A DNA stretch of 64,000 nucleotides from Trichosporon coremiiforme (GCA_039545355.1 BCJJ01000019.1:246076-310075), one strand, 5' to 3'; shown: positions 12,175-22,491, counted from the stretch's first letter. A program made the numbers and translations. The notes: generated by a model not told the origin, from the letters alone.

Positions 12175-13445
12175 TCACTTGCGAAGACCGTACTTCTCCC
12201 GCGCGTTCGGCTCAACGTACAGGTATCCGGCAGGGGTGTAATTGAGCAGGGTGCCCATCTTGTACTGCCACGGCAGCCACAGCTTCGACGCAGGCGGGGT
12301 GTTCAAGGACGAGAACCAGCTGAAAGGAGGGTAGGGGATGGTCGGACTGGGGTTGGGTGGCAGGGCGAGCTGCTGGATGATGGTGTCAACAACAGTCTCT
12401 TGCTTCAACAACAGTTTCTCGCCCCAAGTGGCATCGACGCCGTTGTGGACTTCGCAGTTGCCACCAGTTTGCGAAATCGCCGTCTTGGTACGGAAGTCGT
12501 TGTCGATCGTGCCCGGAAGGAGAGCTGACGTCAGTCCAACCATCCCACCAAAGTTGACTCACAGAAGAAGCGAACGCCCATTCCCTCGCACTCAGCGCGG
12601 GCAGCTTCGACTGCCGCCAGTGCCGCGCCCTTAGTGGCCGAGTAGATGCAACGGGAAGGCGCCGCAATTGAGGCAGCGACAGAAGAGAGGTGATGGACAG
12701 CGGGGGACTTGGACGAGGAAGCGAGGAGAGGAAGCTGCGACGTTAGCCACCACGAGCCATTCTACCAGCTCACGAATGTAGCGAGAGCGAGGACGGTGCC
12801 GACGAAGTTAATGTCGGAAGCAGCGCGTGCCTCGATCGCGAGCTGGTCGAGTCCCTCGACAGTCGGGATGTCCGATGGGGGAAGGTCTCCAATCTCGGAC
12901 TTTGGGATTAATCGTGGCTTGGTGGACTTGTCGTTTGGGTCAGCAACGAGCTCGACACCGGCCAACTTGAGAAGTGTACGGGTGGAGGGGACACCGGCTA
13001 GAATGTGAAGTGTGTCGAAGCCGTCCCAGGCTATCCAGTCAGCGTCCGGACGAAGCGCGTTCCTTACCATTGACAACCTCGTCGCGGACCTTGACCAGGT
13101 CAGCGGCCCTGGTGACGTCGGCTGGAACGGTGACAATTCGAGCCGGGTTGAGGCCTTGAGCGACGCATTCGTCCCGAACCTTGGCAAGAACATCTGCCCG
13201 GCGAGCGACGAGGCAGCTATTCGCTTTGTCAGATCGCGTTCTGCATGGGACACCGAAGGCACCTACATCTTAGCGCCTCGCTTTGCGTAAACGAGCGCAA
13301 GTTCCTTGCCAATTCCGGACGAGGCGCCGAGAAGCACCACCCGTTCCTCACTGGGAGGAAGCAGCTGTTCACGGGTAGGTCCTCGGCGTGCACGGAGCAG
13401 TCTGAAAAGGAGGGGCAGAGCGAGAGCGACGTAGATTGCGCGCAT
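12175..13445 (-). CDS. Membrane-anchored short-chain dehydrogenase/reductase
   Basis: Five exons: 13267-13445, 13068-13216, 12774-13030, 12563-12734 and 12175-12524; 368 residues, phases consistent. A hydrophobic N-terminal segment (YVALALPLLFRLL) looks like a membrane anchor. The Rossmann cofactor loop GASSGIGKELA follows, and intron 1 splices to give AKICLVARRADVLAKV. Further on come HILAGV (a divergent NNAG position), the catalytic YSATK motif and PGTIDNDF. It is a classical SDR using NAD(P)H, resembling the DHRS7/11-beta-HSD-like group of ER or lipid-droplet enzymes. The substrate cannot be inferred. The C-terminus has an extra 70 or so Pro/Trp-rich residues. Acceptor GAATAG of intron 1 was chosen because it alone preserves the SDR motif. 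Confidence 0.88.
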
Positions 13446-15071
13446 GGATGAAGAATGTGTAGATGGGAGAATGAGATGTGAATGCTATCCGGTTGGCCAA
13501 TTTGAGTTTGCCGGCTGGTCATCCCGCAATACCGGGCCGGTCGAACCCACAACAGGAGCCTTGGTATTCACCATCGAAGCTCCCCTTCGGATGCATTAGT
13601 GCCCCCATGGGTCCTCCATTCGCTGACCGGCCCGTTGCAAACGAACGGCTCTCGTGCTCCAGTGGTATAGCGCATCGGGCGATGGAGCATGGCATGGAGT
13701 CAGTGCAATGGTACTATCAGGAGGAAGGCGTTTAGTGTTTGGCGGTTCAACGAGCGCTTGAGCGACTTCGGTGTGCAACCGGACAAGGTTTGTTCCACCG
13801 CGCGCGCAGGAAAGCCCAAATTACGAGACGAGAAGCACTCGCGTAGTACAACGAGATGTACCCATCTTCAGCTTGTCAGCTAGCAGCTCGCGGTAAGAAA
13901 AACTGAGTCATGATGCTTCCGAACGGATCTTTGTGCGACAAAGTGCTTGCGGAAGACAGGGCCATTGCCTGGACGGGCGCGGAACGTCTCACAAAGCACC
14001 CCGAAGCTTGTTTTGGGAACGAGGCCAGTGGCCTGAGGGCAAAAGTCTGTTTTGGAAGCACGCCACCCAACGCACAGCGTAGACAGGCCAACCACATCGA
14101 TGACTATGCTCAACTTCAAGCGTCCAGCTCCACCGCAGAAGCACAGACTGCGTAAGCAGGTGGAGTGAAGAAGGACCTGAGACTGAACTTTTGCTACTGT
14201 GATTGAGGATGCAAGACAAGTAAACCAAAAGATGGAGGACACAGATCTCGTTCCGGGAACGCTGTGCATGGGCGGGTTAGTACGGGCTAGGCGGGCTGGC
14301 GGGTGAGCGATCGTTCCAGCGGCACCGCGTTCAGGTCCAGGGGTAAGGACTTGAGGAAGGTCGAAGGCGAAGAACGGACGGAACGAAGTGAGCGGAGGGT
14401 TCACTCGAAAGGTGACTTGGGGGCGGAAGCAACCAGCACGCCGACCCGCAGGCATGACAGGAGCGCCCATGGCCAGAGGCGACAGGCTGTTGGTACGTCG
14501 TGGTCAGGCGGTCAGGGGCCTGGTCAGGGGTCAGACGATGGGACTGTGACACGCAAAACGCGATGAACGCAGCCCGCCAGAGGGGGGCGCACCAGGACAC
14601 CCAGCACACCCAGGATGCACCCAGGACTCAGACATGCAGAATGCAGAATGTGTTGTACAACTTAGTTGACACATAGACGGGTTTCCATTTCACGGTAATG
14701 AGGACCTACATTACCTCATTACTGTCCATATCAAACACGTCTCCTGCGCTATAGTCTCAACACTACACTGCTTCAACTCACCCGCGCATCCGACATCCAA
14801 GACACCTCTGCTGTCGTTCGCTGCCTTTCTCAATCTCCACAACTTCCCTCACACTCTCCATCACCCTTCTCTCACCTCTTCGTCTGACCAACCCCCTTCA
14901 GCAGTCGCCATCGACGTCTCCGGCCTCGCTCCAACGGACTACACCACCTGCGTTGCGCTTCCCCTCGCCTGCCGACGGCGCTTCTCTCCCACCAATACAG
15001 CGGATCACCTTCCTTCTCTCCATTGTTGAATCAGTCACGCCTACGTGCCCTCCTACGCGGCACCTGCTGCT
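13446..15071. other. Intergenic, SDR to RGD1 (divergent promoters)
   Basis: About 1.6 kb between two head-to-head genes with no supportable gene. It contains an inverted repeat at 14695-14722 and a long pyrimidine-rich stretch from about 14770 to 14900, typical of a fungal core promoter or 5' UTR for the downstream RhoGAP gene. Confidence 0.6.
14695..14722. repeat. Inverted repeat with 9-bp arms
   Basis: GTAATGAGG and CCTCATTAC flank a 10-base spacer. It sits about 350 bases upstream of the RGD1 start codon and could be a dimeric protein-binding site; no factor can be named. Confidence 0.7.
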
Positions 15072-17520
15072 ATGGAGGCCTACAACTATTCGGAGTCTCC
15101 GCGCGACCTCAACTCTCCGCCTGATCCCTCGGAGAACGGATACTCCTTTGCACGCAACAACAGATCTCACTGTGAGTGCACGCGATGGATCGATTCGTAC
15201 GACAACGCTAACACGCGGTCCAGATTCTTCACAGCACTCCTCGCATCCCTCCGGGGCGTCCACGATCATGAACACTGGGTCCGCCTCGCAGTCGACGACT
15301 GCAGTGAGCACAGTCTCCAGTGATGCCCCGTCCTCAACCACAACAGCGAACGCGTTTGCTAACCGGAACGGACGACGCATGTCCTCCAGCTCGGCCAGCC
15401 GTTTAGAGAATAAAGACGCGGACGGGCCCGTAGGCTTCGATGAGGGCATTCTCCGAGGGCTGTGTGACATGGATGTGAGTGCGATGCTGTGGGTGCCGAG
15501 ATGCTGTGCTAACGAATTCAGTGTGCTCTTCCTCTACTCGGAGACAGGATAAAGCAGTCCGTTGCATCTTGCAAGGTAAGGCAGTGTGACGCCGTACGCC
15601 ACCCGATCGGCTAACATAGCAGCAAATCTCTGGCTTCTTTCGTCAACGGTCCGACGTGGAAGAGAAGTACGCTCGAGGATTGAGTGACATGGCGAGACAG
15701 GCAAATGAAGTTTACAGTAAGATGGACTGCAAGGCGGGGTGAGTCGAGCGGCAAAGGTGCCGATTGATGGACATCCAGCTGACAACTCGTGCAGTTCGTT
15801 TGTCCAGTCCTACCAGCAATCGCTTCGTATGCAAGAGCAGCTCGCGCAGAATAGGCTTCGGTTCGCCCAGCGGCTCGGAGAGATGAGCGAGGAGCTTGCG
15901 TCGCTCGCGAGGGAAGGCGAAAAGCAACGTAAGGTCCACAAGGATAACGGCGCGCGTTTCCAAGGCATACTTCATGAGTCCGAAACGGTCATGGACAAGG
16001 CCAAAGCGCGGTTCGATGCGACAGCCGAGGAGCTCGAGCGTATCCTAGTAGCCAAAGAGGGAGAGAGCTACCGCGACGCGGGTATGCGCAATGCCAATGC
16101 TGCCAACCACACAGCTGGCAACGGTACCGGCGCGAATAAGAACCGTATCGGCAAAGCCATGACCAAGGGCTTGTTCAAGGGCAAGAACCCCGCACAGATG
16201 CAACGCCACGAAGACGACGTCCGACAACGCATGGCCGGTGCAAGCGAGGCGTTCCGCAAGGCGGTTCTGGAGAGCCAAGCGCTGCGCCAGGAGTATTTCA
16301 ACTTCCAGTTGCCCAAGATTGTTCGGGTGAGTAAACTGATGAAGTGAGAGGGAAGCGAGCGTCGTGCTGACCATCTTGCAGCTTCTCAAGGACTGTGCCG
16401 ATGAACTCGACCTCGGAATCCAGTACCACCTGACTCGCTATGCCTTCATGTACGAGTCGACTGTGGTCGGAGAGGGGTCCATTCTTTGCCCGCCTACACC
16501 CGACGACGGAATGAGTCTGAAGCAAGTGTTCGAGAGCATCGACAACCGCAGCGATTTCAAGTCGTACATGCAGAACTACGCTGTCGCCCGTAACATCCCG
16601 AAGGGACCTCGCAGAGAGGGGCCGTACGATGAGAACTTCGTGAGTCGTCCCTACTATGCCGTCACGAAGCTAACGACAGAATCCGACGTTACCGCCGCAC
16701 GTGCAGGCGTCTACGTCGTCGGCTGGTGGACCCGTCATCTCCGGTCCTACCAACGTCCAGACTAATCCCGTTCCACCGCCGAACGGCAGCGCCGTTGCTG
16801 TGACATCACCACCACAGAACGACTACTACTCCAGCAGCTCCATCCCGGCATCAACTGGAGCGACGTTTGGAGTTGATCTCGGCGATCAACTGCAGCGCGA
16901 CGGAACGGAGGTGCCGAAAGTGGTCAAAAAATGCGCGGAGGCGATCGAGGCATACGGTCTCGAGTCCATGGGAATCTACCGTCTGTCCGGTACAACTAGC
17001 AAGGTGCAGGCGCTCAAGAATGCCCTTGATAAGGACATCGATAGCGTTGATGTTTTGGACGAGCAGTGGACCTCGGACATCAACGTTGTGTCTGGCGCGC
17101 TCAAGCTGTGGTTCCGGGAGTTGCCGGAACCGCTGCTTACGTACGGACTCTACCATGGCTTTATCGAGGCTGCCAGGTACGACAACGACCGTTTACGTCA
17201 CATCCGACTGCACGAGCAGGTGAACGAGCTGCCAGACCCCAACTACGCGACTCTGAAGTACTTCATGGGTCACCTGGACCGCATCCGTCGCAAGGAAGGC
17301 GTCAACCAGATGTCGGCTTCTAATCTCTCGATCGTGTTCGGCCCGACGCTGCTCGGCGCCCCACCAGAGGAGGGAGGGCTGAACCTGGAGCACATGAATT
17401 TCCAGTGCAAGGTGAGTTTGAGCTCAGCGTCCGCTACGGTCTCAGCTGACACGACAGGCAATTGAGACCATTCTGGAAAAGTACCAGGAGATTTTCGTCG
17501 AGGAGGAGGAAGAGGCATGA
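15072..17520 (+). CDS. RGD1: F-BAR and RhoGAP domain protein (Rgd1-like)
   Basis: Eight exons: 15072-15171, 15224-15474, 15522-15575, 15623-15738, 15795-16326, 16382-16639, 16680-17411 and 17458-17520; 701 residues, all phases consistent. The F-BAR domain (about 110-400) includes CALPLLGDRIKQ, ISGFFRQRSDVEEKYARGL and KAGSFVQSYQQ, a membrane-curvature coiled coil. The RhoGAP domain (about 498-690) carries the arginine finger in GIYRLSG and the helices LWFRELPEPLLTY and MSASNLSIVFGPTLL. In yeast Rgd1 inactivates Rho3/Rho4 at sites of polarised growth and cytokinesis, which is the expected role here. The ATG at 15072 is the first in frame; the open frame before it lacks one. The C-terminus is acidic. 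Confidence 0.93.
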
Positions 17521-17894
17521 GCTGGTGCCGGCGCCGGAATGTAGTTCTAGGAGCGAGAAGACGCCAAAGACGATGCTGGCATGCGCATTACACAACATTA
17601 TAAGTCTCGTATTCAGGAGAACGAAGAAGAGGGTACGAAGCGGAGCGGGGTAGCTGCGGATAGAAGGTTAGGTAGTACGCTGTAGTGTACCGTATGGTCT
17701 CCATACCATGACATTAAAATGGTTAACCGTTTCGTGTACACTTCAGACGCAGCTGAAGATGCAGAGAAAGACAGCGCTCGAACAGCGACAGAGAGCTTAG
17801 AGGCCCAAGACCTTGATGCAGTTCAACCTTTTGCGAAACATTCATGCTGCTTTTTGCTACGGACTAGCACCTATGTTGCTTTGCGAAGATCTGC
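17521..17894. other. Convergent spacer, RGD1 and COX6B
   Basis: A 374-base 3'-to-3' spacer. No gene or RNA seen; it should hold both polyadenylation regions. Confidence 0.6.
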
Positions 17895-18751
17895 TTAAGG
17901 CTCAACCGAAGCGGGGAAGGTGCCGTTCTCGAGCTGCTCGTCCCACTTGCCGGTCCACTCGTCTGTCGATGTCAGCTCCTTGACCGATCTGCGTCTAGCT
18001 CGACCATGATACTCACTGGGACAGAGGGCCTGGTAGGCGCGCTTGAACTGCTGGCAAGGCTGGAAGTCCTCGCCCTTGGCGTTGACGCACTTGTGGAAGT
18101 CAACGAAGTTTTGCTATCGGTCAGCGACGACGCCGAGGAACAGTCGGGTTGGTTGGAATGGTGGACGCGGACCGGTGACGTCGGATCATTCGGAAGAGCG
18201 CGAAATGCCTCCCTCCGTCCGATCACCGAAAAGTCTGTCCGTGTCCCAGCCATGTCCATCCCAACCGGCAGCAGGACTCACCCAGCTGTGCATGTGTACA
18301 GATCGAGTAGCGCAAGTGTGTAGTGAGCGTTATGTGAGTTCGCGATCGATGAAAAGTCGAGGTCAGCTATCGATTCTCAGGCGCAGAGTTGCTCCGCATC
18401 TCACCAGTGCTTGGTCTGGTTCTGGTTGGGGAACCGGGCGCTGAACGTTAGCTGCGTCCTACTCAACACGGCTGATAACTCACTCGAAGCCAGCAGTCTG
18501 CAGCTGGTCGGGCGTCAGCAGCTTGCTTGTCGCGATAGCGGAGTCGATTGCGTCCTCCGACAATGCGGGTGTCGATCCTTCCAATCATATTCCTCCGGTT
18601 GTCAGTCTAAACTCACGGTGTAGGTCCTGCGAAACGTTAGCTTTCGACTTTTGCTGGTAGCCCTGGTGCATGCACGGCATGCCTGCCTCGCCGGCGGACC
18701 ACACGCGCGCTGCGAGCGCTGCGCGAGCTGAACTCACTTCTCCTCGGACAT
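17895..18751 (-). CDS. COX12: Cytochrome c oxidase subunit VIb (Cox12), seven exons including a 4-nt microexon
   Basis: Exons: 18738-18751 (14 nt), 18617-18626 (10), 18484-18503 (20), 18405-18440 (36), 18282-18285 (4), 18017-18113 (97) and 17895-17962 (68). The sum is 249 nt, 82 residues plus stop, the normal size for the family. The spliced protein contains LQTAGFDARFPNQNQTKHCW, QNFVDFHKCVNAKGEDFQPC and EWTGKWDEQLENGTFP. COX6B is a peripheral intermembrane-space subunit of complex IV held by twin disulfides; CX9C and CX10C spacing is present only if the CTGG microexon is included. Every boundary has GT-AG signals. Exon 3 uses the acceptor after CTGACGCCCGACCAG; other acceptors would add residues absent from the family. 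It is head-to-head with CIA2, 271 bases apart. Confidence 0.9.
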
Positions 18752-19022
18752 GGTGGTGAGTGGTGTAGTGGGAGAAAGCAAGAGCTCATTCGGGGTTAGC
18801 TCGGGGCTTTCCGGGCGCACCGTGGCGGATGCCTGGTCATTGGCTGCAACCGCAGGCACAGGCTCCCATCTGTTTGCTCCCGTCCCTCGACCTGAGACAG
18901 GCAACCAGAGTCGACCTCCACCTGAGTCATCCATATCCCGTCCGAACTTCTGTAGTCTTCGCCGCTCGACTTTTGACATTAATAACTCACACGACTGAAC
19001 ACTAGCAAGAACAAGCAGCATT

Positions 19023-19679
19023 ATGCCAAGAGAACTGGACAACGCCGCACCGGAAATCTATGCCACCGCTGGCACCGGCCGCGAGGAGGGCCTGTGGGCT
19101 GACGCATTCGAGGACCCCCTCCAGCCCTCCGACGAGGAGAGAGAGGAGATTGACTCGCAGGAAGTCTTCGGTTCGTACTGCTTGTGTCCCAATTCGCGCG
19201 TGGCTGACAACAGACCTGATTCGTTCCGTCACTGACCCCGAGCACCCCGTGTCGCTCGAGCAGCTCCGCGTCGTGTCTCCTGAGGATGTCCATGTGCGCG
19301 GCAACCGTGTGCTCGTGTATCTGACTCCGACGATCCCGCATTGCTCCATGAGCACATTGATCGGTGAGTGCAGTGACTACATCAGGTCCACATCATCTGC
19401 TGCATGCTTGTCTGTGGGTTTTTGCTTACATCAGGCCTCTCACTCCGCGTGCGTCTGCTCCGCGCCCTGCCGTCCCGTTATCGCGTCGACCTCCGCATCA
19501 AGGAGGGCACGCATCAGTCTGAGCACGCTGTCAACAAGCAGCTGAACGACAAGGAGCGCGTACAGGCTGCTCTCGAGAACAGGCACCTGCTCCAGGTCGT
19601 TGAGGGCTGTCTCGCCACCGCCGGCCGCCGCGGTGCGACTGGGTGCGACGCCGACGACCACACCGGCCACAACCACTAG
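19023..19679 (+). CDS. CIA2: Cytosolic Fe-S assembly factor CIA2 (MIP18/FAM96 family)
   Basis: Three exons: 19023-19170, 19214-19363 and 19435-19679; 180 residues. After an acidic N-terminus comes the DUF59 core: [37 protein letters not shown] and [20 protein letters not shown], then [13 protein letters not shown]. The Cys of PHCSM is the conserved reactive cysteine of the family. CIA2 forms the CIA targeting complex with CIA1 and MMS19 and delivers [4Fe-4S] clusters to cytosolic and nuclear enzymes. Intron 1 uses an unusual GTTCGT donor; it is the only choice that yields the conserved Asp of DLIRSV in frame. The tail after the core is Gly/Asp/His-rich. Confidence 0.93.
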
Positions 19680-19808
19680 TTTCGCTTCGTAGCCCTCTGT
19701 AGCCCTGTTGTACCACTATGCACTGTCCTCTACGTCATTGAGCTGAAAAGTGGTGTATTAATACATCGATACTTCTTTCCCCGATGCTGCAAGCTAGATA
19801 CGCCCTGC

Positions 19809-20876
19809 TCAGTTCTTGCCGTCCTTGCCCTGGAGGACCTTGTCGTCGGTGACGTCGAGAAGGAGGGAGCCAGAGTCGAGCATGAGCTTGTTCGGGCTCT
19901 GCTGGAGGACGTTGGCAATTTCGCGGGCGGCCTCGAGGCGGCGGAGCTCGAGGAAGCCCTTGTTGTTCTGGACGGCCTTGCCGATGAGCTCGGCACCCTT
20001 GGCCTCTCCCTGCGCGCGAACGATGATCGACTGCTTCTCCTGGATAGCCTGGTCGACCTGGAACGCGGCACGCTGGGCGACCTGCTGAGCAACCTGCTTC
20101 GCCTCGACGGCGTGCGTGAACTCAGGCGAGAACGCGACGTGCGTGATCGATACGTCGTCGAGAATGAGATTGAAGCGCCGCGCGCGAACAGTGAGGTTGT
20201 CACGGACAAGACGCGAGACCATCTCACGCTGCGTGATCAGCTGAGAGGCGTTGAACTGGGCAACGACAGACTTCAGGATCTCGTTCACAATCGAAGGCAG
20301 AACGCGCTCGTCGTAGTCGGTGCCGAGAGTGCGGTAGCTGAGGTCAGAAACTGTCGTATTCCGACTGCTTACATGGTGGGGAGCTGCTTCTGGTCAGGTC
20401 GCGAGAGCACACGGCAGGTAATGTTGACCTGTTCGTTAGCTCGCCAGTTGATCATCAGAGACCCTTACCATCTGCAGATCCTTGGTGCCCGTAAGAGAGC
20501 CGATGTTTCTCGGCTTGGCACGCACATCGTAGTCGATCGGGGTCTCAACCCAAGGGATCTGGTTTTGTCAGCTCATTCTTCGGACGGCCGCTACCTTGAA
20601 ATGAGTACCCTCTCCGTAGATCTTGTCCTGAATACCACCGAGCCTGGAGTAGAGAATAGCGCGGTGACCACCGTCGACGTTGTAGATCGAGGCGTTGACA
20701 GCGAGACCGCCAAGTACGAGGGCCATCAGGAGACCGCCGCCCGTCGCGGCTCCCTGCCCGTTACCGCCGCCGCGGCCGCGGCCGCCGCCACCGCCGCCGG
20801 CACGCGACGCCTGCTGACGGGCGCGGTTCAGCTGCTGAGCAAGTCGCGAGAAAGCCTCTCCTGGTGAGCGGTTCAT
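19809..20876 (-). CDS. PHB2: Prohibitin-2
   Basis: Four exons: 20595-20876, 20469-20558, 20373-20428 and 19809-20337; 318 residues. An N-terminal helix is followed by a Gly/Arg-rich stretch of about 20 residues and a hydrophobic anchor ([15 protein letters not shown]). The SPFH domain then reads [49 protein letters not shown] and [20 protein letters not shown], with a long C-terminal coiled coil. Prohibitin-2 assembles with PHB1 into ring complexes of the mitochondrial inner membrane that stabilise respiratory subunits and control m-AAA protease. Start is the ATG at 20876; the upstream in-frame ATG would add an untypical leader. It is tail-to-tail with CIA2, 129 bases apart. Confidence 0.95.
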
Positions 20877-21906
20877 GGTCGAATAGTTGGTGGAAGTGGT
20901 GTGAAAAACCAAGGTGACGACACTGACGAAAGTGCTGGACGATGTCGTTCGTCGCTCGGCGATCTCATGAAACCACGTGATTCACCGAGCCTGAGCTCTG
21001 ACGTAGGCTGGCCGGCAGGACTACTTCTCCACTCTATGAATGCGTCTGTCCGTGCATGATGCATGCATGCATGTCTGTTACCTCGTTCTTGTTGATGTCC
21101 CATATCATGCTTTGCACGTCGTCCGGCAAAATGACCCCTGGTCACCAGACCAGAGTGCACAACGGTTGTATTCCGAATCCGAGCTCCGTTCGAAGTCGGT
21201 GTAGCATTCGGAAGGCCGTGGTTGTCGGTGGCTATCGACTGTGCGCGATAGTTATGCACGCGACTTACGCTGGATGCAATGACTACCTATCTTCATCACA
21301 CTGCGGTGACTGGCTCTTGCTGTCATGCTGTCCTTATCTGGGCATCGACCAAGTCACTTACAAAATCTGTGGGCCACTGAGGTCGCGGACAGCGATTTGC
21401 GCGTAGTTCCCGGGGTTGGCTCTGTCAATGAGCAGATTGTGTCGGTCTTAGAGCACCCTGTGGTGGCATGCAACTCTTGGCTCCTTGATCTTTGAGTCCC
21501 AGCTCCAAAAAGGAGGAATGTCTGAGGACGAGTTCTCCAGATCTCAAGCTCGTCACAGAGTCCGGGTTGCCTACGCTTGCCGCTAAGGAGTCGTATATCG
21601 GGGAGGTTCTCGTGATGCGCAAACAAGGGGTCCAATCCCTGATCTACTGTGAGACCACCATGCCCAGCCAGAACCAGGCTGCCCAGACAATGGGACACGT
21701 CACAGAGGGGGCGCAACTAGTTGCCTCGCAATGCGCATCGGACTTGCGCCCTGTACGCTGACTTGAGACAAAGACACACACTGGGGGACCGCTAGGGAGA
21801 CGCTATGCGATTGACCTCTCTACACCACCCAGTTCACTAACTCGTCTCTCTCGAGCATTCTTGCCTTGCATGCTGCACCCATTTCGAAAAAGGAAGACAC
21901 TGTCAG
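20877..21906. other. Intergenic, PHB2 promoter to tRNA
   Basis: About 1 kb with no supportable coding gene. A short ATGC microsatellite lies at about 21059-21072. The right end abuts the 3' end of the tRNA-Leu gene. Confidence 0.6.
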
Positions 21907-21998
21907 TGACGTGAGTGGGATTCGAACCCACGCCCGAAGAACGCCGTAGATAACCCTGTACCTAAAGACGCCGCCTTAGACCGCTCGGCCATCACGCC
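21907..21998 (-). tRNA. tRNA-Leu, anticodon UAG, with a 14-nt intron
   Basis: On the minus strand GGCGTGA at the 5' end pairs with TCACGTC at the 3' end (one G-U), followed by discriminator A. The D arm is GCCGAGCGGTCTAAGGC, typical of type II tRNA-Leu. The anticodon loop reads TTTAGG then, after an intron at 21947-21960, C. The T arm is a perfect GTGGG TTCGAAT CCCAC. Intron placement one base 3' of the anticodon is canonical for eukaryotic nuclear tRNA introns and restores the 3' side of the anticodon stem (GGCGT). The internal A and B boxes are intact, so it is probably functional. The variable arm is short for a tRNA-Leu and could be folded slightly differently. Confidence 0.85.
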
Positions 21999-22079
21999 CA
22001 AAAGAGAGGAGTCCTCAAGATTGAGCTCGGAGGCGAGGCGAGCCTGCCAGTCCATAAAGGAGAAGCGAGAACTCCTTTA

Positions 22080-22248
22080 TGTTGGAAATCACGTGATTTC
22101 TTGCCTGCCACGTCGTCACCGCCTTATTGTATATAGACGGCCTCCTGGCCATTTTATGCATTCACCTCCCAACCAATTGATCAGTCCCGTCTAGGTCGTG
22201 CTGCCAGTAACCTCGTTACTCGCGCATCAAGCGACCCGGACTTCAACA
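22080..22248. mobile_element. Solo LTR 1 (169 bp), tRNA-proximal
   Basis: Begins TGTTGGAAATCACGTGAT and ends TTCAACA, so its ends form a short inverted repeat of the TG...CA type. It is flanked by CCTTTA on both sides (22074-22079 and 22249-22254), consistent with a target-site duplication of five or six bases. It shares its start, a TATATA element, the block ACGGCCTCCTGGCCATT and TTGATCAGT-like sequence with the neighbouring LTR. No internal retroelement coding sequence remains. It starts 81 bases upstream of the 5' end of the tRNA-Leu gene, the target zone favoured by Ty1- and Ty3-like elements. Confidence 0.75.
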
Positions 22249-22254
22249 CCTTTA

Positions 22255-22485
22255 TGTTGGAAATCACGTGATCTCTCATCAGTCACCCCGGTGCCCAATC
22301 CGTCACTCCAGGTTGTTCTCAGTGTCTCCGACACCTTCCAACAGTCTGCAGCTAGTCTCATTGCCTGTAGATATATAAACGGCCTCCTGGCCATTCTTAT
22401 GCAACCACATCTCAACTGATCAGTTCATCTAGCCGTGCTACAAGCAACATCGTTGCCTGGACATCCAGCGCTCTAGATTCCTACA
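22255..22485. mobile_element. Solo LTR 2 (231 bp), tandem to LTR 1
   Basis: Same orientation as LTR 1; begins with the identical 18 bases TGTTGGAAATCACGTGAT and ends TTCCTACA, followed again by CCTTTA (22486-22491). It contains about 60 bases after position 22275 that LTR 1 lacks, then the shared TATATA, ACGGCCTCCTGGCCATT and TGATCAGT blocks. Either two insertions occurred at the same site or a full element collapsed; the intervening CCTTTA argues for separate or nested insertions. Confidence 0.75.
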
Positions 22486-22491
22486 CCTTTA

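Noticed and set aside
13650..13760. tRNA-like block with CCAGTGGTATAGCGCATCGG
   Set aside because: It resembles a D-arm region but no matching acceptor stem or TTCGA-type T arm follows at the right distance.
21054..21075. ATGC microsatellite as an alternating-purine regulatory element
   Set aside because: It is only about 14 bases of clean repeat and lies in ordinary intergenic DNA; nothing supports a function.
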